64,000 nt of DNA from Eubacteriaceae bacterium UBA6119 (GCA_002423395.1 DIVZ01000001.1:7023-71022); one strand, 5' to 3'. Numbered from the stretch's first letter, positions 1 to 8,665 are shown. Made by a program: numbers and translations. The notes: generated by a model from the sequence alone, not told the origin.

Positions 1-60
1 AGTGCTCACCCAATTGCCATAGCTGTCAATTAATTCCTGAACAAACAAATCTGTTTTCAT
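1..60 (-). CDS. Partial gene, 5' end only, unknown product
   Basis: Twenty codons read leftward out of the window from an ATG whose first base is position 60; the predicted start is MKTDLFVQELIDSYGNWVST. An AAAGGAGAG ribosome binding site lies just upstream. It is transcribed divergently from the TetR-type gene at 216 and shares about 155 bp of intergenic DNA with it, so it is a likely target of that regulator. Too little is visible to name a family. Confidence 0.6.
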   Translation of the reverse strand, partial: MKTDLFVQELIDSYGNWVST

Positions 61-174
61 TCAGATAACTCTCCTTTCATTTTTATTATGATAAATTTTA
101 TTGTCAATTCCTTTTTAATTTGACTTAAACGGCTCTATGTGATACTTTTTGTATTGTATAGAAATTATATCATA

Positions 175-190
175 TTTACATTTTTGTAAA
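175..190. promoter_or_regulatory. Inverted repeats in the TetR intergenic region, probable operator
   Basis: A perfect dyad TTTACA-TTTT-TGTAAA spans 175-190. An outer inverted repeat pairs ttttgtattgt (about 148-158) with acgatacaaaa (190-200), 10 of 11 matching. A minus-strand TATAAT lies at 164-169. Palindromes between a TetR gene and a divergent gene are the usual place for self- and neighbour-repression. Operator function is inferred from position and symmetry. Confidence 0.5.
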
Positions 191-215
191 CGATACAAAA
201 AGGAGTGTTTTGTCT

Positions 216-764
216 ATGAATATGCACGAGGAAGAACACGAACTGGTAAAACAAAGCTTAACAGAGGCGCTGATTTCATTAATGGATATAAAACCGTTTT
301 CTGAAATTACAGTAACCGAACTCGTTTTAAAGGCAGGAGTTGCAAGAGCTACGTATTACAGGAATTTTTCATCCAAAGAACAAGTTCTGACCGATTATAT
401 AGACGAAATATTGCAAAGCTTTTATAATGAATATCCCGCGAATTCTATGCAGCAGCGAACACAATACGAACATATTTGCCATATACTTGATTATGTTATA
501 AAATACAAAAGTCAATTAAGAATTCTTCATAAATCAGGACTTTCATCTTTATATTTAAACGGAATGAATAAATATTTTTTTGCAACTCTTAACAAAACCG
601 CATTAACGGCTGATGATAAATTTAAAGTCTATGCTTTCGCGGGAGCGGAATTTAATATAATATTTAACTGGATTGTTACCGGAGATGATGAAAATACCAA
701 AGAAATTTCCTCATATTTAAAACGTTCCATGTTTAACTCATCTTTATTTGATAATAATAACTGA
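216..764 (+). CDS. TetR/AcrR family transcriptional regulator
   Basis: A 182-residue DNA-binding repressor. The N-terminal TetR helix-turn-helix is clear: EITVTELVLKAGVARATYYRN followed by the typical F-S-S-K-E-Q-V segment. The C-terminal ligand domain resembles the TetR_C_8 type found in many Firmicute regulators. I chose ATG 216 because AGGAG (201-205) sits 10 nt upstream; an in-frame TTG at 210 is only 4 nt from it. It is divergent from the truncated gene at the left edge, its most likely target. The ligand cannot be told from sequence. Confidence 0.88.
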   Translation: MNMHEEEHELVKQSLTEALISLMDIKPFSEITVTELVLKAGVARATYYRNFSSKEQVLTDYIDEILQSFYNEYPANSMQQRTQYEHICHILDYVIKYKSQLRILHKSGLSSLYLNGMNKYFFATLNKTALTADDKFKVYAFAGAEFNIIFNWIVTGDDENTKEISSYLKRSMFNSSLFDNNN

Positions 765-800
765 TATATTTTTAGTTATTCGGCCGACATATAAAAGCGA

Positions 801-840
801 AATAGCTATACATCCTTCTTATATGGGATTTATAGCTATT
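801..840. terminator. Hairpin between convergent TetR and ychF genes
   Basis: AATAGCTATA (801-810) pairs with TATAGCTATT (831-840), with an inner ATCC/GGAT extension. It lies between two genes that end facing each other and has moderately T-rich flanks on both sides (attaattacaactttttatt on the plus side). Probably a bidirectional terminator, though the U-tract is not strong. Confidence 0.5.
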
Positions 841-873
841 ATTAATTACAACTTTTTATTACTCTTAATTAGT

Positions 874-1968
874 CTATACATTAAACCTGAAATAAACTAC
901 GTCTCCGTCTTTAATTATGTAATCTTTGCCCTCGATTCTGGTATAGCCCATCTCTTTTGCTTTCTGTTCTGTTTTAGCTTCAAACAGTTTTTCTATGTCA
1001 GTAACTTCCGCTCTTATAAACCCTCGCTCTATATCGCTGTGAATTTTGCCCGCTGCTTTAGGCGCTTTTGTACACGACTGCACCGTCCACGCTTTCACTT
1101 CATCTTCACCTGCTGTAAAAAAAGTCTCGAGTCTTAGAAGTTTATATCCCGCTTTTATTATTCTGTCGAGCCCGGGGCTGTCAAATCCCAGTTCTTTTAA
1201 ATAAGATAATTTTTCATCTTCATCAAACGCGGAAAGTTCCTGCTCAATTTTTGCAGATACTTTTATAAGCGGAGCATTAGGGTCATAAGTTTTTAAATAG
1301 TCGCGCAGCTTTATAAAATTCTCACTGTCAATATCTGCCTCGTCTTCGGCAACATTGGCTATATACATAAACGGTTTTGATGTAATAAGATCAAAGCTTT
1401 CGGCAATTTCTTTTTCGTCTTCATTAAGCTCGCACTTTGACGCTAATTTGCCGTTTTCGAGCGTTTTTTTAATTTTCTCCATAATAACAAGCAATTCTGA
1501 TTGAGATTTATCCTGTGATTTCGCAGCTTTCTGCGATTTTATTATTCTGCGCTCCAGCATGTCAAGGTCGGAAAGTATAAGCTCGTAATGCACTATTTCT
1601 ATATCAGCTATAGGGTCGATTTTTTCCATTACATGAATTATGTTTTCATCTTCGTAGCATCTTATGACGTGGGCTAATGCGTTCATCTGCCTTATGTGCG
1701 ATAAGAATTGGTTGCCAAGTCCTTCCCCCTTGCTGGCGTTTTTTACAAGCCCTGCAATATCTACAAAATTTACTGTCGTATATGTTGTCTTTTTCGGGTG
1801 ATACATATCCGAAAGCTTATCAATTCTTATATCGGGGACTTTTACTACGCCCAAGTTTGGCTCGATTGTGCAGAAAGGAAAATTTTCCGCAGGCGCGTTG
1901 GCTTTCGTAAGCGCATTAAAAAGCGTGCTTTTCCCCGCGTTGGGCAGACCTATAATACCTATTTTCAT
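874..1968 (-). CDS. ychF: Redox-regulated ATPase/GTPase YchF (OLA1 family)
   Basis: A 364-residue Obg-related P-loop protein. The G1 motif GLPNAGKSTLFN is near residues 7-18, DIAGLV forms G3, and the G4 position reads NVAE (NxxE rather than NKxD), the hallmark of YchF and of its preference for ATP. The C-terminal TGS domain (about 280-364) is present, and the length is normal. YchF binds ribosomes and is linked to stress responses. It is the last gene of a minus-strand group rluD-like, PBP, ychF, with 29 bp separating it from the PBP gene. The SD is AGGAG about 12 nt from the ATG. Confidence 0.96.
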   Translation of the reverse strand: MKIGIIGLPNAGKSTLFNALTKANAPAENFPFCTIEPNLGVVKVPDIRIDKLSDMYHPKKTTYTTVNFVDIAGLVKNASKGEGLGNQFLSHIRQMNALAHVIRCYEDENIIHVMEKIDPIADIEIVHYELILSDLDMLERRIIKSQKAAKSQDKSQSELLVIMEKIKKTLENGKLASKCELNEDEKEIAESFDLITSKPFMYIANVAEDEADIDSENFIKLRDYLKTYDPNAPLIKVSAKIEQELSAFDEDEKLSYLKELGFDSPGLDRIIKAGYKLLRLETFFTAGEDEVKAWTVQSCTKAPKAAGKIHSDIERGFIRAEVTDIEKLFEAKTEQKAKEMGYTRIEGKDYIIKDGDVVYFRFNV

Positions 1969-1997
1969 AAATTCGTACTACTCCTGTTGTTTTAAAA

Positions 1998-4223
1998 TTA
2001 ATTATGTTTATTGTTGCGTCCGTTATTTTTTATATCATCGAATATTCTATCAATATAATGCGATTTTGTACAGTATTCTGTAGGAGCATATTTTTCTAGA
2101 TAATATACTGTAAGTTTGTACTGCTCCGGACATGTTCCTTCAACAAACAATTTACCTGTAGAAGAATCTACGGTTACTTTTTTGACTATTGAATCTTCAT
2201 ATAAGTTATATTCGGAGCTTGATATCCACATTGACTCAACTTCATCGTCATAAAAATAAATTCGCCCCTGCCCTAATGCGGAGCTTTTTGCCACTTTAAT
2301 ATTAAGCATTGTTGAAGAAGCTTCTATCTCTGACAGGTTAGGAACCATTTTTGCAAGAGTTCCGTCATTTACAACTTTATTCATATATTTGCCGAACGCG
2401 GACGCGCTGTAAGCGCTTGAGCCTCCGACAACTTTCATATCGGGCGAACCAATCCATATTGTTGTGCTTAACCCGCCGCAGTATCCGGCAAACCATAAAT
2501 CCTTTTTATCTTCTGTTGTGCCTGTTTTCCCTGCCGCAGCGTATTTATACACATTCGCGGCAGTGCCTGTCCCGTACGAAACCACATCGTGTAAAAGCCC
2601 GTTCATTGTATAGGCAGTACTTTGATCAAACACTATTGTTTTAGAAAGTTTTACATTTTTTATATTAAAAACTTCTTCACCGTTTTTATCTGCAATGCTC
2701 TCTATACTGTAAATCTCATTAACTGCTCCTCCGTTGGCAAAAGCGCAGTAAGCGCTCGCCATTTCAACTGGTTTAAGCCCGTATGTCAGCCCTCCCAAAG
2801 CAGAAGCTAGATTATAATCAGTTTCTTTTATTGTTGTAAAACCGTATGATTTTATTGCTTTCATTGATTGTGTTATGCCGTACTCGTCAAAAACTTTTAC
2901 AGACGGTATATTTCTCGAGCCTACCAGCGCGCTTCTTATGCTTATCCACCCTTTGTAAGCGCCGTCGTAGTTTTTCGGGGTATAGCTTCCCCATGATGTT
3001 TTTACATCATTTATCATTGTCCTTGAAGTAATTACTCCATCGTCAATCGCAGCGGCATAATACAGTGGCTTTATTGACGAACCCGGCTGCCGCGGCTGAG
3101 ATGCCATATCTATTTTCGTATTGCCGCCCCAATATACTCTTATTTTGCCAGTATTATAGTCAATACTTACTACAGCTCCTGTTGCTTTTTTTGTTAGTCC
3201 GTAGTATTTTAGCGTTGAGTCAATGCTTGCAACGGCATCCTTTTGCGCGGAATAGTTTAAAGTTGTTTTTATTGTTACGCCGTCATATGTGAGATGTTTC
3301 TGTGCCAGCAGTTTCGCGCTCTCATAATTCATAGAGTATTTTTTCTGATACTCCGGTATTATGCGGGTATAATATTCATCTATGACGTAATCGATGAATG
3401 CTTCGGTATTCTCTCGCGAAGTGCCCGAAAAGCCTCTTGAATTGGTTGCCAGCTTTATCGGCATTTTTTTTATTTCTTCAGCTTTTGATTTTGTTATATA
3501 ACCCGAGTTAATCATTGCGTTTATTACTTCGTGTTGTCTTTTTATTGCCTCATCATAGTTATCAAACGGACAATATGCGCTGGGCGCTTGAAAAAGCCCC
3601 GCAATTAATGCGCACTGGGCAGTGTTTAAATCTTTAGCTTCCTTGCCGAAATATTTTTTACTCGCTTCTTCTACGCCGTATGTGCCGGAACCTAAATACA
3701 TTTGATTTAAATATATCTCAAGTATCTCATCCTTCGTAAAAGCTTTTTCCATTTTCAGGGCAAGAATTGCTTCATTTAATTTACGTATATATGATTTTTG
3801 GTCTGTTAAAAACAGTCTTTTTACAACCTGCTGGGTAATAGTGCTTCCGCCTTCGGAATACGCGTCTTTACTTATTACATTATTTACAATCGCCCGAGCT
3901 ATACCTCTTATGCTCACTCCGTTATGATTATAAAAATTTTTATCCTCAACCGCAATTACAGCGTTAATTAAATCTTTTGGCACCTGCTTTATATCTACGT
4001 ATGTTCTGTTTTCATCAAAAACTTCTGCAATTAAAACATTATCCGATGAATATATAAGAGTTTTTCCTTTAGGCTCGTATTTATAATCGGATATATTCGT
4101 TGCAATTGCTTTAAAACCAAGCATTACTGTTAATAAGCATATTAAAAGAAATATAAATAGTATGCTTGATAAAATTCTTTTTTTGCGATTAACTCTCTTT
4201 TTAGTCCTTTTTGTTTTTTTCAT
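1998..4223 (-). CDS. Class A penicillin-binding protein (transglycosylase/transpeptidase, PBP1A type)
   Basis: A 741-residue bifunctional peptidoglycan synthase. A short Lys/Arg-rich cytoplasmic tail is followed by one transmembrane anchor (about 16-40). The GT51 glycosyltransferase domain contains EDKNFYNHNG and GGSTITQQVVK. The transpeptidase domain has the SxxK serine in PGSSIKPLYY, an SRN motif, and KTGTT. The C-terminal extension lacks the long Gly/Asn-rich tail of some PBP1 proteins. It polymerises and cross-links glycan strands at the outer face of the membrane. It lies 18 bp downstream of the rluD-like gene and 29 bp upstream of ychF, so cotranscription is likely. Confidence 0.95.
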   Translation of the reverse strand: MKKTKRTKKRVNRKKRILSSILFIFLLICLLTVMLGFKAIATNISDYKYEPKGKTLIYSSDNVLIAEVFDENRTYVDIKQVPKDLINAVIAVEDKNFYNHNGVSIRGIARAIVNNVISKDAYSEGGSTITQQVVKRLFLTDQKSYIRKLNEAILALKMEKAFTKDEILEIYLNQMYLGSGTYGVEEASKKYFGKEAKDLNTAQCALIAGLFQAPSAYCPFDNYDEAIKRQHEVINAMINSGYITKSKAEEIKKMPIKLATNSRGFSGTSRENTEAFIDYVIDEYYTRIIPEYQKKYSMNYESAKLLAQKHLTYDGVTIKTTLNYSAQKDAVASIDSTLKYYGLTKKATGAVVSIDYNTGKIRVYWGGNTKIDMASQPRQPGSSIKPLYYAAAIDDGVITSRTMINDVKTSWGSYTPKNYDGAYKGWISIRSALVGSRNIPSVKVFDEYGITQSMKAIKSYGFTTIKETDYNLASALGGLTYGLKPVEMASAYCAFANGGAVNEIYSIESIADKNGEEVFNIKNVKLSKTIVFDQSTAYTMNGLLHDVVSYGTGTAANVYKYAAAGKTGTTEDKKDLWFAGYCGGLSTTIWIGSPDMKVVGGSSAYSASAFGKYMNKVVNDGTLAKMVPNLSEIEASSTMLNIKVAKSSALGQGRIYFYDDEVESMWISSSEYNLYEDSIVKKVTVDSSTGKLFVEGTCPEQYKLTVYYLEKYAPTEYCTKSHYIDRIFDDIKNNGRNNKHN

Positions 4224-4241
4224 TTAAATCACTCAAGTATA

Positions 4242-5135
4242 TTATTTAAGCAGTCTGGCTATATCGTCAGCAAGAGGAGCGGTGTATACATTATATTGTT
4301 TTGTTCTCGGATGAATAAACCCTATGCTAAATGCGTGCAAAGCTTGTCTATCTATTAAGTCACTTTTCTTGTTGTAGAGAATATCTCCCATAAGAGGATG
4401 ATTGATAAATTGCATATGTACTCTTATCTGATGAGTTCTGCCTGTATGTAAAATTATTTTTACCAATGCATAATCATCATATTGGGTAACAACTTCATAC
4501 TCCGTTATGCTTTCTTTACCTTCATCAAAAACTGTTCTTTGCGTTGAATCGTCTTCGATTTTTCCTATAGGTACATCTATTATGCCTTTTTTTCCCTCAA
4601 AACATCCTTCCGCCAATGCGAAATATGTTTTTGCAATTTTTCCTTCCTGCATTTGCTTCTGAATAAAATGATGTGAATACTTGTTTTTTGCTATTAATAT
4701 CACTCCCGATGTATCCATATCAAGCCTGTTTACAAAACGCGCTTTGCATAACAATTTATTTTCTCTCCACATATAATATATACCATTTGCAAGCGTATCT
4801 TCTTGGTGGTATTTTGTCGGATGCGTAATTAAATTTGCGGGTTTGCATATTATAAGAACATCATCGTCTTCATGTATTACTTCAAAATCAATCTTCACGC
4901 ACTCTGCGTCATATTTTTCTATACCAAAATCTATAACTATTTCATCATTCTCTTTAAGTATATGGTTAAACCTTGTTCTGATATTGTTTATATGTATGCT
5001 GCCTTCTTTTTTTATAGCGTTAATAAGCCTGTGCGAATAGATTTGTTTCTCTCTTAAATAATCAACAAGCTTATAGCCTTCGTCCTCAGAACCGGCGACA
5101 TATATATAGGTATGGCAATTTTGTTTTTGTTTCAT
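4242..5135 (-). CDS. RluA/RluD family RNA pseudouridine synthase
   Basis: A 297-residue enzyme converting uridine to pseudouridine in rRNA or tRNA. The catalytic motif RLDMDTSG is at residues 137-144, with Asp139 the expected nucleophile. Residues 1-70 form a degenerate S4-like RNA-binding domain, and GRTHQIRVHM near the C-terminus is a family signature. The SD AAAGGAT is 8 nt before the ATG. The gene begins only about 17 bp after the U-tract of the 6S-like RNA terminator. The family is certain; the target nucleotide is not. Confidence 0.92.
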   Translation of the reverse strand: MKQKQNCHTYIYVAGSEDEGYKLVDYLREKQIYSHRLINAIKKEGSIHINNIRTRFNHILKENDEIVIDFGIEKYDAECVKIDFEVIHEDDDVLIICKPANLITHPTKYHQEDTLANGIYYMWRENKLLCKARFVNRLDMDTSGVILIAKNKYSHHFIQKQMQEGKIAKTYFALAEGCFEGKKGIIDVPIGKIEDDSTQRTVFDEGKESITEYEVVTQYDDYALVKIILHTGRTHQIRVHMQFINHPLMGDILYNKKSDLIDRQALHAFSIGFIHPRTKQYNVYTAPLADDIARLLK

Positions 5136-5152
5136 TAAGTATTATCCTTTGC

Positions 5153-5236
5153 AAAAAAAAAGGTATAAAATTATTTTGTTCATATTTTTTTATATATTAT
5201 AATAAAAAAATGAAACAAAATAATAATTTTTATACC
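5153..5236 (-). terminator. Terminator of the 6S-like RNA
   Basis: On the minus strand, the arm ggtataaaaattattatttt (plus 5236 downward) pairs with aaaataattttatacc (ending at 5162), followed by nine consecutive U (plus A tract 5153-5161). The stem is long and AT-rich, and the loop contains a TATAAT. The hairpin and U-tract end immediately upstream of the rluD-like gene. Confidence 0.85.
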
Positions 5237-5432
5237 ACAAACACCTTATCCCGATAAGCGCGCCCCATATTTGATCCCTAGCATAAGCCAGGTGGGTTAT
5301 CTGTTCATTGCCGCTGTCTTCCACTAAAAATCGAGGCCTGACATTGTGCAACAAAACTCGAAATCCCATAAAATTAGTGTAGGTTCAAATATTAAAGCGC
5401 TATCTTAATCGGGCGAAAGAATAAATCTTTCA
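5237..5432 (-). ncRNA. ssrS: 6S RNA (RNA polymerase regulator), candidate
   Basis: The roughly 180-195 nt between a good promoter and a strong terminator folds into a rod. The closing stem joins CCCGATTAAG..GCGC (5' end, near 5415) to GCGC..CTTATCGGG (near 5250). ATATTTGAACC then pairs with GGATCAAATAT, and TGGG with CCCA. The 3' side of the central region carries a small CCTGGC-TTAT-GCTAGG hairpin, as described for the 6S central bubble. Size, rod shape and bubble hairpin all fit 6S RNA, which traps the sigma-A holoenzyme in stationary phase. It has no coding potential. The call rests on structure read by eye, not on a covariance search. Confidence 0.72.
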
Positions 5433-5438
5433 TTTATA

Positions 5439-5466
5439 ATTATATCTTAAAATTCTTTTCTTACAA
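5439..5466 (-). promoter_or_regulatory. Promoter of the 6S-like RNA
   Basis: Read on the minus strand: TTGTAA (5466-5461), 16 nt, TATAAT (5444-5439). The start point is expected near 5432, a few bases before the first stem. Confidence 0.7.
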
Positions 5467-5509
5467 GTGGTATTATTTGTTTGTATTTTCGAATTTTTAA
5501 AAATAGATA

Positions 5510-5565
5510 TTGCTTTTTTTAGAATATAGTAGTATATTTATACACAATCAAGCATAAATATACTA
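5510..5565 (+). promoter_or_regulatory. argGH promoter with two ArgR-like dyads
   Basis: A sigma-A promoter reads TTGCTT (5510-5515), 17 nt, TATATT (5533-5538). GTATA-TT-TATAC at 5532-5543 is a perfect dyad lying on the -10 element. GCATA-AA-TATAC at 5552-5563 is a near-perfect second dyad, 20 bp away centre to centre. Together they also form a perfect 12-bp inverted repeat (5530-5541 with 5554-5565). Paired sites about 20-21 bp apart over an arginine gene promoter are the classic ARG-box layout, so ArgR control is inferred. No argR gene is in the window. Confidence 0.65.
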
Positions 5566-5583
5566 AAAAATTGAGGTAATCAA

Positions 5584-6795
5584 ATGAAAAAAGAAAAGAT
5601 TGTTCTTGCATATTCCGGCGGACTTGACACTTCCGCAATTATACCTTGGTTAAAGGAAAACTACAATTACGACGTATACGCTTTGTGTATAGATATAGGT
5701 CAGGGAGCAGAACTGGAAAATTTGGAAAAAAGAGGCTACGAATGCGGCGCGGGTTATGTTAAAATAGAACGGGCGACAGACGAACTTGTTAATGACTACA
5801 TATTCCCTATGCTGAAATCAGGCGCTATGTATGAAAACAAATATCTGCTCGGAACATCAATAGCAAGACCGCTTATCGCGAAAAAGCTTGTCCAGTACGC
5901 AATAGAAGTAGGCGCAACCGCGATATGTCACGGGGCTACAGGCAAAGGCAACGACCAGGTAAGGTTTGATTTAGGCATCTGGGCGCTTGCTCCCGAAATG
6001 AAAATAATAGCTCCCTGGAGAATATGGAATATAAAAAGCAGAGAAGACGCTGTAGAATATTGCATTAAACATGATATTAAACTTAATCTGCCTGCAAACC
6101 AGCTTTACAGCAGAGACAAAAATATATGGCATTTAAGTCATGAAGGGCTGGAGCTTGAAAATCCTGACACGGCTCCCGATTACGAAAATCTTTTAATGAT
6201 GTGCTCAACACCTGAAAAAGCGCCGGATGAAGCAGAAATTATAACAATAGACTTTGAAAAAGGCATACCTGTTAAATTAAACGACAAAGATATAAACGGA
6301 ACTGATCTTATATATAAACTCAACGAAATAGGCGGAAAACACGGCGTAGGCGTTATCGACATGGTAGAAAACCGCGTTGTAGGAATGAAATCAAGAGGAA
6401 TATACGAAACTCCCGGCGGAACTATACTGTATTACGCGCATAACGAACTTGAAAGAATATGTCTCGACAGACAAACTTATTCATTTAAAGCAACAGCCGC
6501 TGTTACGTTTTCAGAACTTATATACAACGGCATGTGGTTTACACCGCTGCGCGAGGCGATCAGCGCTTTTGTAGACAAAACGCAGGAAAACGTTACAGGA
6601 AAAGTAAAACTAAAATTATATAAAGGAAATATCATACCGCAGGGAGTGTCCTCTCCGTATACCCTGTATAATGAAGAAATCTCAAGCTTCACAACAGGAA
6701 ACTTATACGATCATAAAGACGCGGAAGGATTTATAAAACTTTACGGACTGCCTTTAAGGGTTCGTGCGAGTATGATAGAAAAAAGCAAAGGTTAA
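5584..6795 (+). CDS. argG: Argininosuccinate synthase
   Basis: A 403-residue cytoplasmic ligase joining citrulline and aspartate with ATP in arginine biosynthesis. The N-type ATP-pyrophosphatase P-loop SGGLDTS is at residues 11-17, and the GATGKGNDQVRF nucleotide/citrulline segment and EGLELENP follow. Length is full. The SD GAGG lies 7 nt before the ATG. argH begins 5 bp after the stop, so the two are cotranscribed from the promoter at 5510. Confidence 0.98.
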   Translation: MKKEKIVLAYSGGLDTSAIIPWLKENYNYDVYALCIDIGQGAELENLEKRGYECGAGYVKIERATDELVNDYIFPMLKSGAMYENKYLLGTSIARPLIAKKLVQYAIEVGATAICHGATGKGNDQVRFDLGIWALAPEMKIIAPWRIWNIKSREDAVEYCIKHDIKLNLPANQLYSRDKNIWHLSHEGLELENPDTAPDYENLLMMCSTPEKAPDEAEIITIDFEKGIPVKLNDKDINGTDLIYKLNEIGGKHGVGVIDMVENRVVGMKSRGIYETPGGTILYYAHNELERICLDRQTYSFKATAAVTFSELIYNGMWFTPLREAISAFVDKTQENVTGKVKLKLYKGNIIPQGVSSPYTLYNEEISSFTTGNLYDHKDAEGFIKLYGLPLRVRASMIEKSKG

Positions 6796-6800
6796 AAAAT

Positions 6801-8180
6801 ATGAAATTATGGCAAAACGTTTTTGCTGCAGAAATTGATAAACTGGCGGATGAATTTAACAGCTCAATAACATTTGACAAAGCCCTTTATGAATATGACA
6901 TAAAGGGCACTATTGCTCATGTTTCAATGCTTATTAAACAGAATATTTTACAGCAAAATGAAGGCGATGAGATAATTTCTGCATTGAAACAATTGCTTGA
7001 AGATATAAACAGCGGAAAAGTTAAAATCGACGAGAGCTATGAGGACATACATTCTTTTGTGGAGCTGTATCTCACAGATAAAATCGGATCTGTGGCAAAA
7101 AAAATGCATACAGGCAGAAGCCGAAACGACCAGGTTGCTCTTGATATGAGAATGTATGTAATTGATAAGACGACAGATTTAAGCGAGCTGCTAAAAGAAC
7201 TCATATCTAAACTGATTTATAAATCAGAACAAAGCATTAATGTAATAATGCCGATGTTTACTCACCTGCGAAAGGCTCAGTGCTCAACTTACGGTCATTA
7301 TTTGTGCGCATATATTGAAATGTTTTTGCGCGATTTAAGCAAGATAGACACAATTACTGAAAATTGCAAAAACAGTATGCCGCTCGGAAGCGGAGCATGC
7401 TGCGGGAACACTTACGATATAGACAGAAATTACGTCGCAAAGCAGCTTGGATTTAACGATATAACATACAACAGCATAGACGGCGTATCAGACAGGGATT
7501 ATATTATTGATACCCTTTACGCCTTGTCAATGGTAATGATGCATATGAGCAGATACTGCGAAGAACTTATTATATTTTCCTCCGAACAATACGGATATGT
7601 GAAAATATCAGACGAGTTCTGCTCAGGCTCAAGCATGATGCCTCAGAAGAAAAACCCGGATATGGCGGAGCTTATAAGAGGCAAGACAGGCAGAGTATAC
7701 GGATCGCTTACTCAAATGCTCACGACAATGAAAGCTCAGCCGCTTTCATATAACAAAGATATGCAGGAAGACAAAGAGTGCTTTTTTAACGCGATAGATA
7801 CAACTGTTAAATGCCTGCAGATATTTACCGCGATGGCTGAGGGTATAATATTAAATGAAGATGTGATGTATATATCGGCAAGAGACAGCTATATAACAGC
7901 AGTTGACGCAGCTGATTATCTGGCGAAAAAAGGTCTTCCGTTCAGAGACGCATATGCCGCCGCGGCAAAACTTGTAAACTACTGTATAGATAAGAAAATA
8001 TATTTTTATGAATTGACTCTTGACGAGATGAAAAACATTCATCCCGATTTTGACGAAGACCTGCTTAGCGCGATAACTGTTGAAAACTCGCTGGCGTTAA
8101 GAAAACAGCCGGGCTCCCCCAACCCCGATATGGTAGCGGCAAGCCTTGCAAAATACAAAGAACGTTTAAGCAAATTTTAG
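6801..8180 (+). CDS. argH: Argininosuccinate lyase
   Basis: A 459-residue member of the fumarase/aspartase superfamily that splits argininosuccinate to arginine and fumarate. The superfamily signature GSSMMPQKKNPD, with its flexible catalytic Ser loop, is near residue 275. HTGRSRNDQVA and the conserved THLRKAQ histidine region are also present. It is second in the argGH operon and is followed by an intrinsic terminator. Confidence 0.98.
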   Translation: MKLWQNVFAAEIDKLADEFNSSITFDKALYEYDIKGTIAHVSMLIKQNILQQNEGDEIISALKQLLEDINSGKVKIDESYEDIHSFVELYLTDKIGSVAKKMHTGRSRNDQVALDMRMYVIDKTTDLSELLKELISKLIYKSEQSINVIMPMFTHLRKAQCSTYGHYLCAYIEMFLRDLSKIDTITENCKNSMPLGSGACCGNTYDIDRNYVAKQLGFNDITYNSIDGVSDRDYIIDTLYALSMVMMHMSRYCEELIIFSSEQYGYVKISDEFCSGSSMMPQKKNPDMAELIRGKTGRVYGSLTQMLTTMKAQPLSYNKDMQEDKECFFNAIDTTVKCLQIFTAMAEGIILNEDVMYISARDSYITAVDAADYLAKKGLPFRDAYAAAAKLVNYCIDKKIYFYELTLDEMKNIHPDFDEDLLSAITVENSLALRKQPGSPNPDMVAASLAKYKERLSKF

Positions 8181-8193
8181 TTTGATTTTAAAG

Positions 8194-8219
8194 CACGGTC
8201 ATAATATGCCGTGTTTTTA
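8194..8219 (+). terminator. argGH terminator
   Basis: CACGG (8194-8198) pairs with CCGTG (8209-8213), with inner CATA/TATG, followed directly by TTTTTATTT. Confidence 0.85.
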
Positions 8220-8220
8220 T

Positions 8221-8248
8221 TTGACTCATTGGAAAAATCAATTATAAT
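8221..8248 (+). promoter_or_regulatory. Promoter of the CD3324-type regulator
   Basis: TTGACT (8221-8226), 16 nt, TATAAT (8243-8248). It starts right after the argH terminator and gives a leader of about 130 nt before the gene at 8387. Confidence 0.75.
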
Positions 8249-8317
8249 ATCTATATAAATTAAAACAAGAAAGGAAGTGTGACTTATCTGTAAATCGGAT
8301 ATTGTGCGTTATGCATA

Positions 8318-8358
8318 GCAAAGGCTATTCATAACCTAAATATAAAAATAGCCTTTGC
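8318..8358 (+). promoter_or_regulatory. 12-bp perfect hairpin in the leader of the CD3324-type gene
   Basis: GCAAAGGCTATT (8318-8329) is exactly complementary to AATAGCCTTTGC (8347-8358), with a 17-nt AT-rich loop. No U-tract follows, so it is not a simple terminator. The SD CGGAGG lies about 16 nt beyond the stem. It could be a protein-binding operator, an mRNA-stabilising stem or a riboregulatory element. Confidence 0.6.
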
Positions 8359-8386
8359 AAATCCAACATTAAAACGGAGGTGCATA

Positions 8387-8659
8387 ATGAGCTATATAAA
8401 CGCAGGCAGCATACTGCCGAAAGTTTTATTGGAAGAAATTCAGTGTTATATTGACGCGGATTATTTATATATACCCCGAAAAGAAGAAAATAAAAAATCA
8501 TGGGGAGAAATAAACAACAGCAAACAACAGACTTATCTGAGAAATCTTGAGATATATGCGCAATATAAAAACGGAGCAAGAACAAAAGACATTGCGGACA
8601 AATATTTTCTTTCTGTAAAAACTGTATATAAAATAATCACAAATATGAAAACATTATAA
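8387..8659 (+). CDS. CD3324-family small HTH protein (Mor-like)
   Basis: A 90-residue basic protein. The N-terminal half (N-A-G-S-I-L-P-K-V-L-L-E-E-I-Q, then Y-I-D-A-D-Y-L-Y-I-P) and the C-terminal helix-turn-helix (IYAQYKNGARTKDIADKYFL, then SVKTVYKII) match the small clostridial CD3324 family, related to Mor-type transcription activators. It is probably DNA-binding; targets are unknown. It stands alone between two terminators, with the SD GGAGG 8 nt before the ATG. Confidence 0.8.
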   Translation: MSYINAGSILPKVLLEEIQCYIDADYLYIPRKEENKKSWGEINNSKQQTYLRNLEIYAQYKNGARTKDIADKYFLSVKTVYKIITNMKTL

Positions 8660-8665
8660 AAATCG

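Noticed and set aside
748..1137. Open frame antisense to ychF and similar frames opposite pyc, ftsH and the PBP gene
   Set aside because: They are shadows of strong conserved genes, with no SD and no family resemblance.
8311..8334. Seven-codon frame (MHSKGYS) in the CD3324-type leader, as a leader peptide
   Set aside because: No SD precedes it and it is short enough to occur by chance; the hairpin alone is reported.
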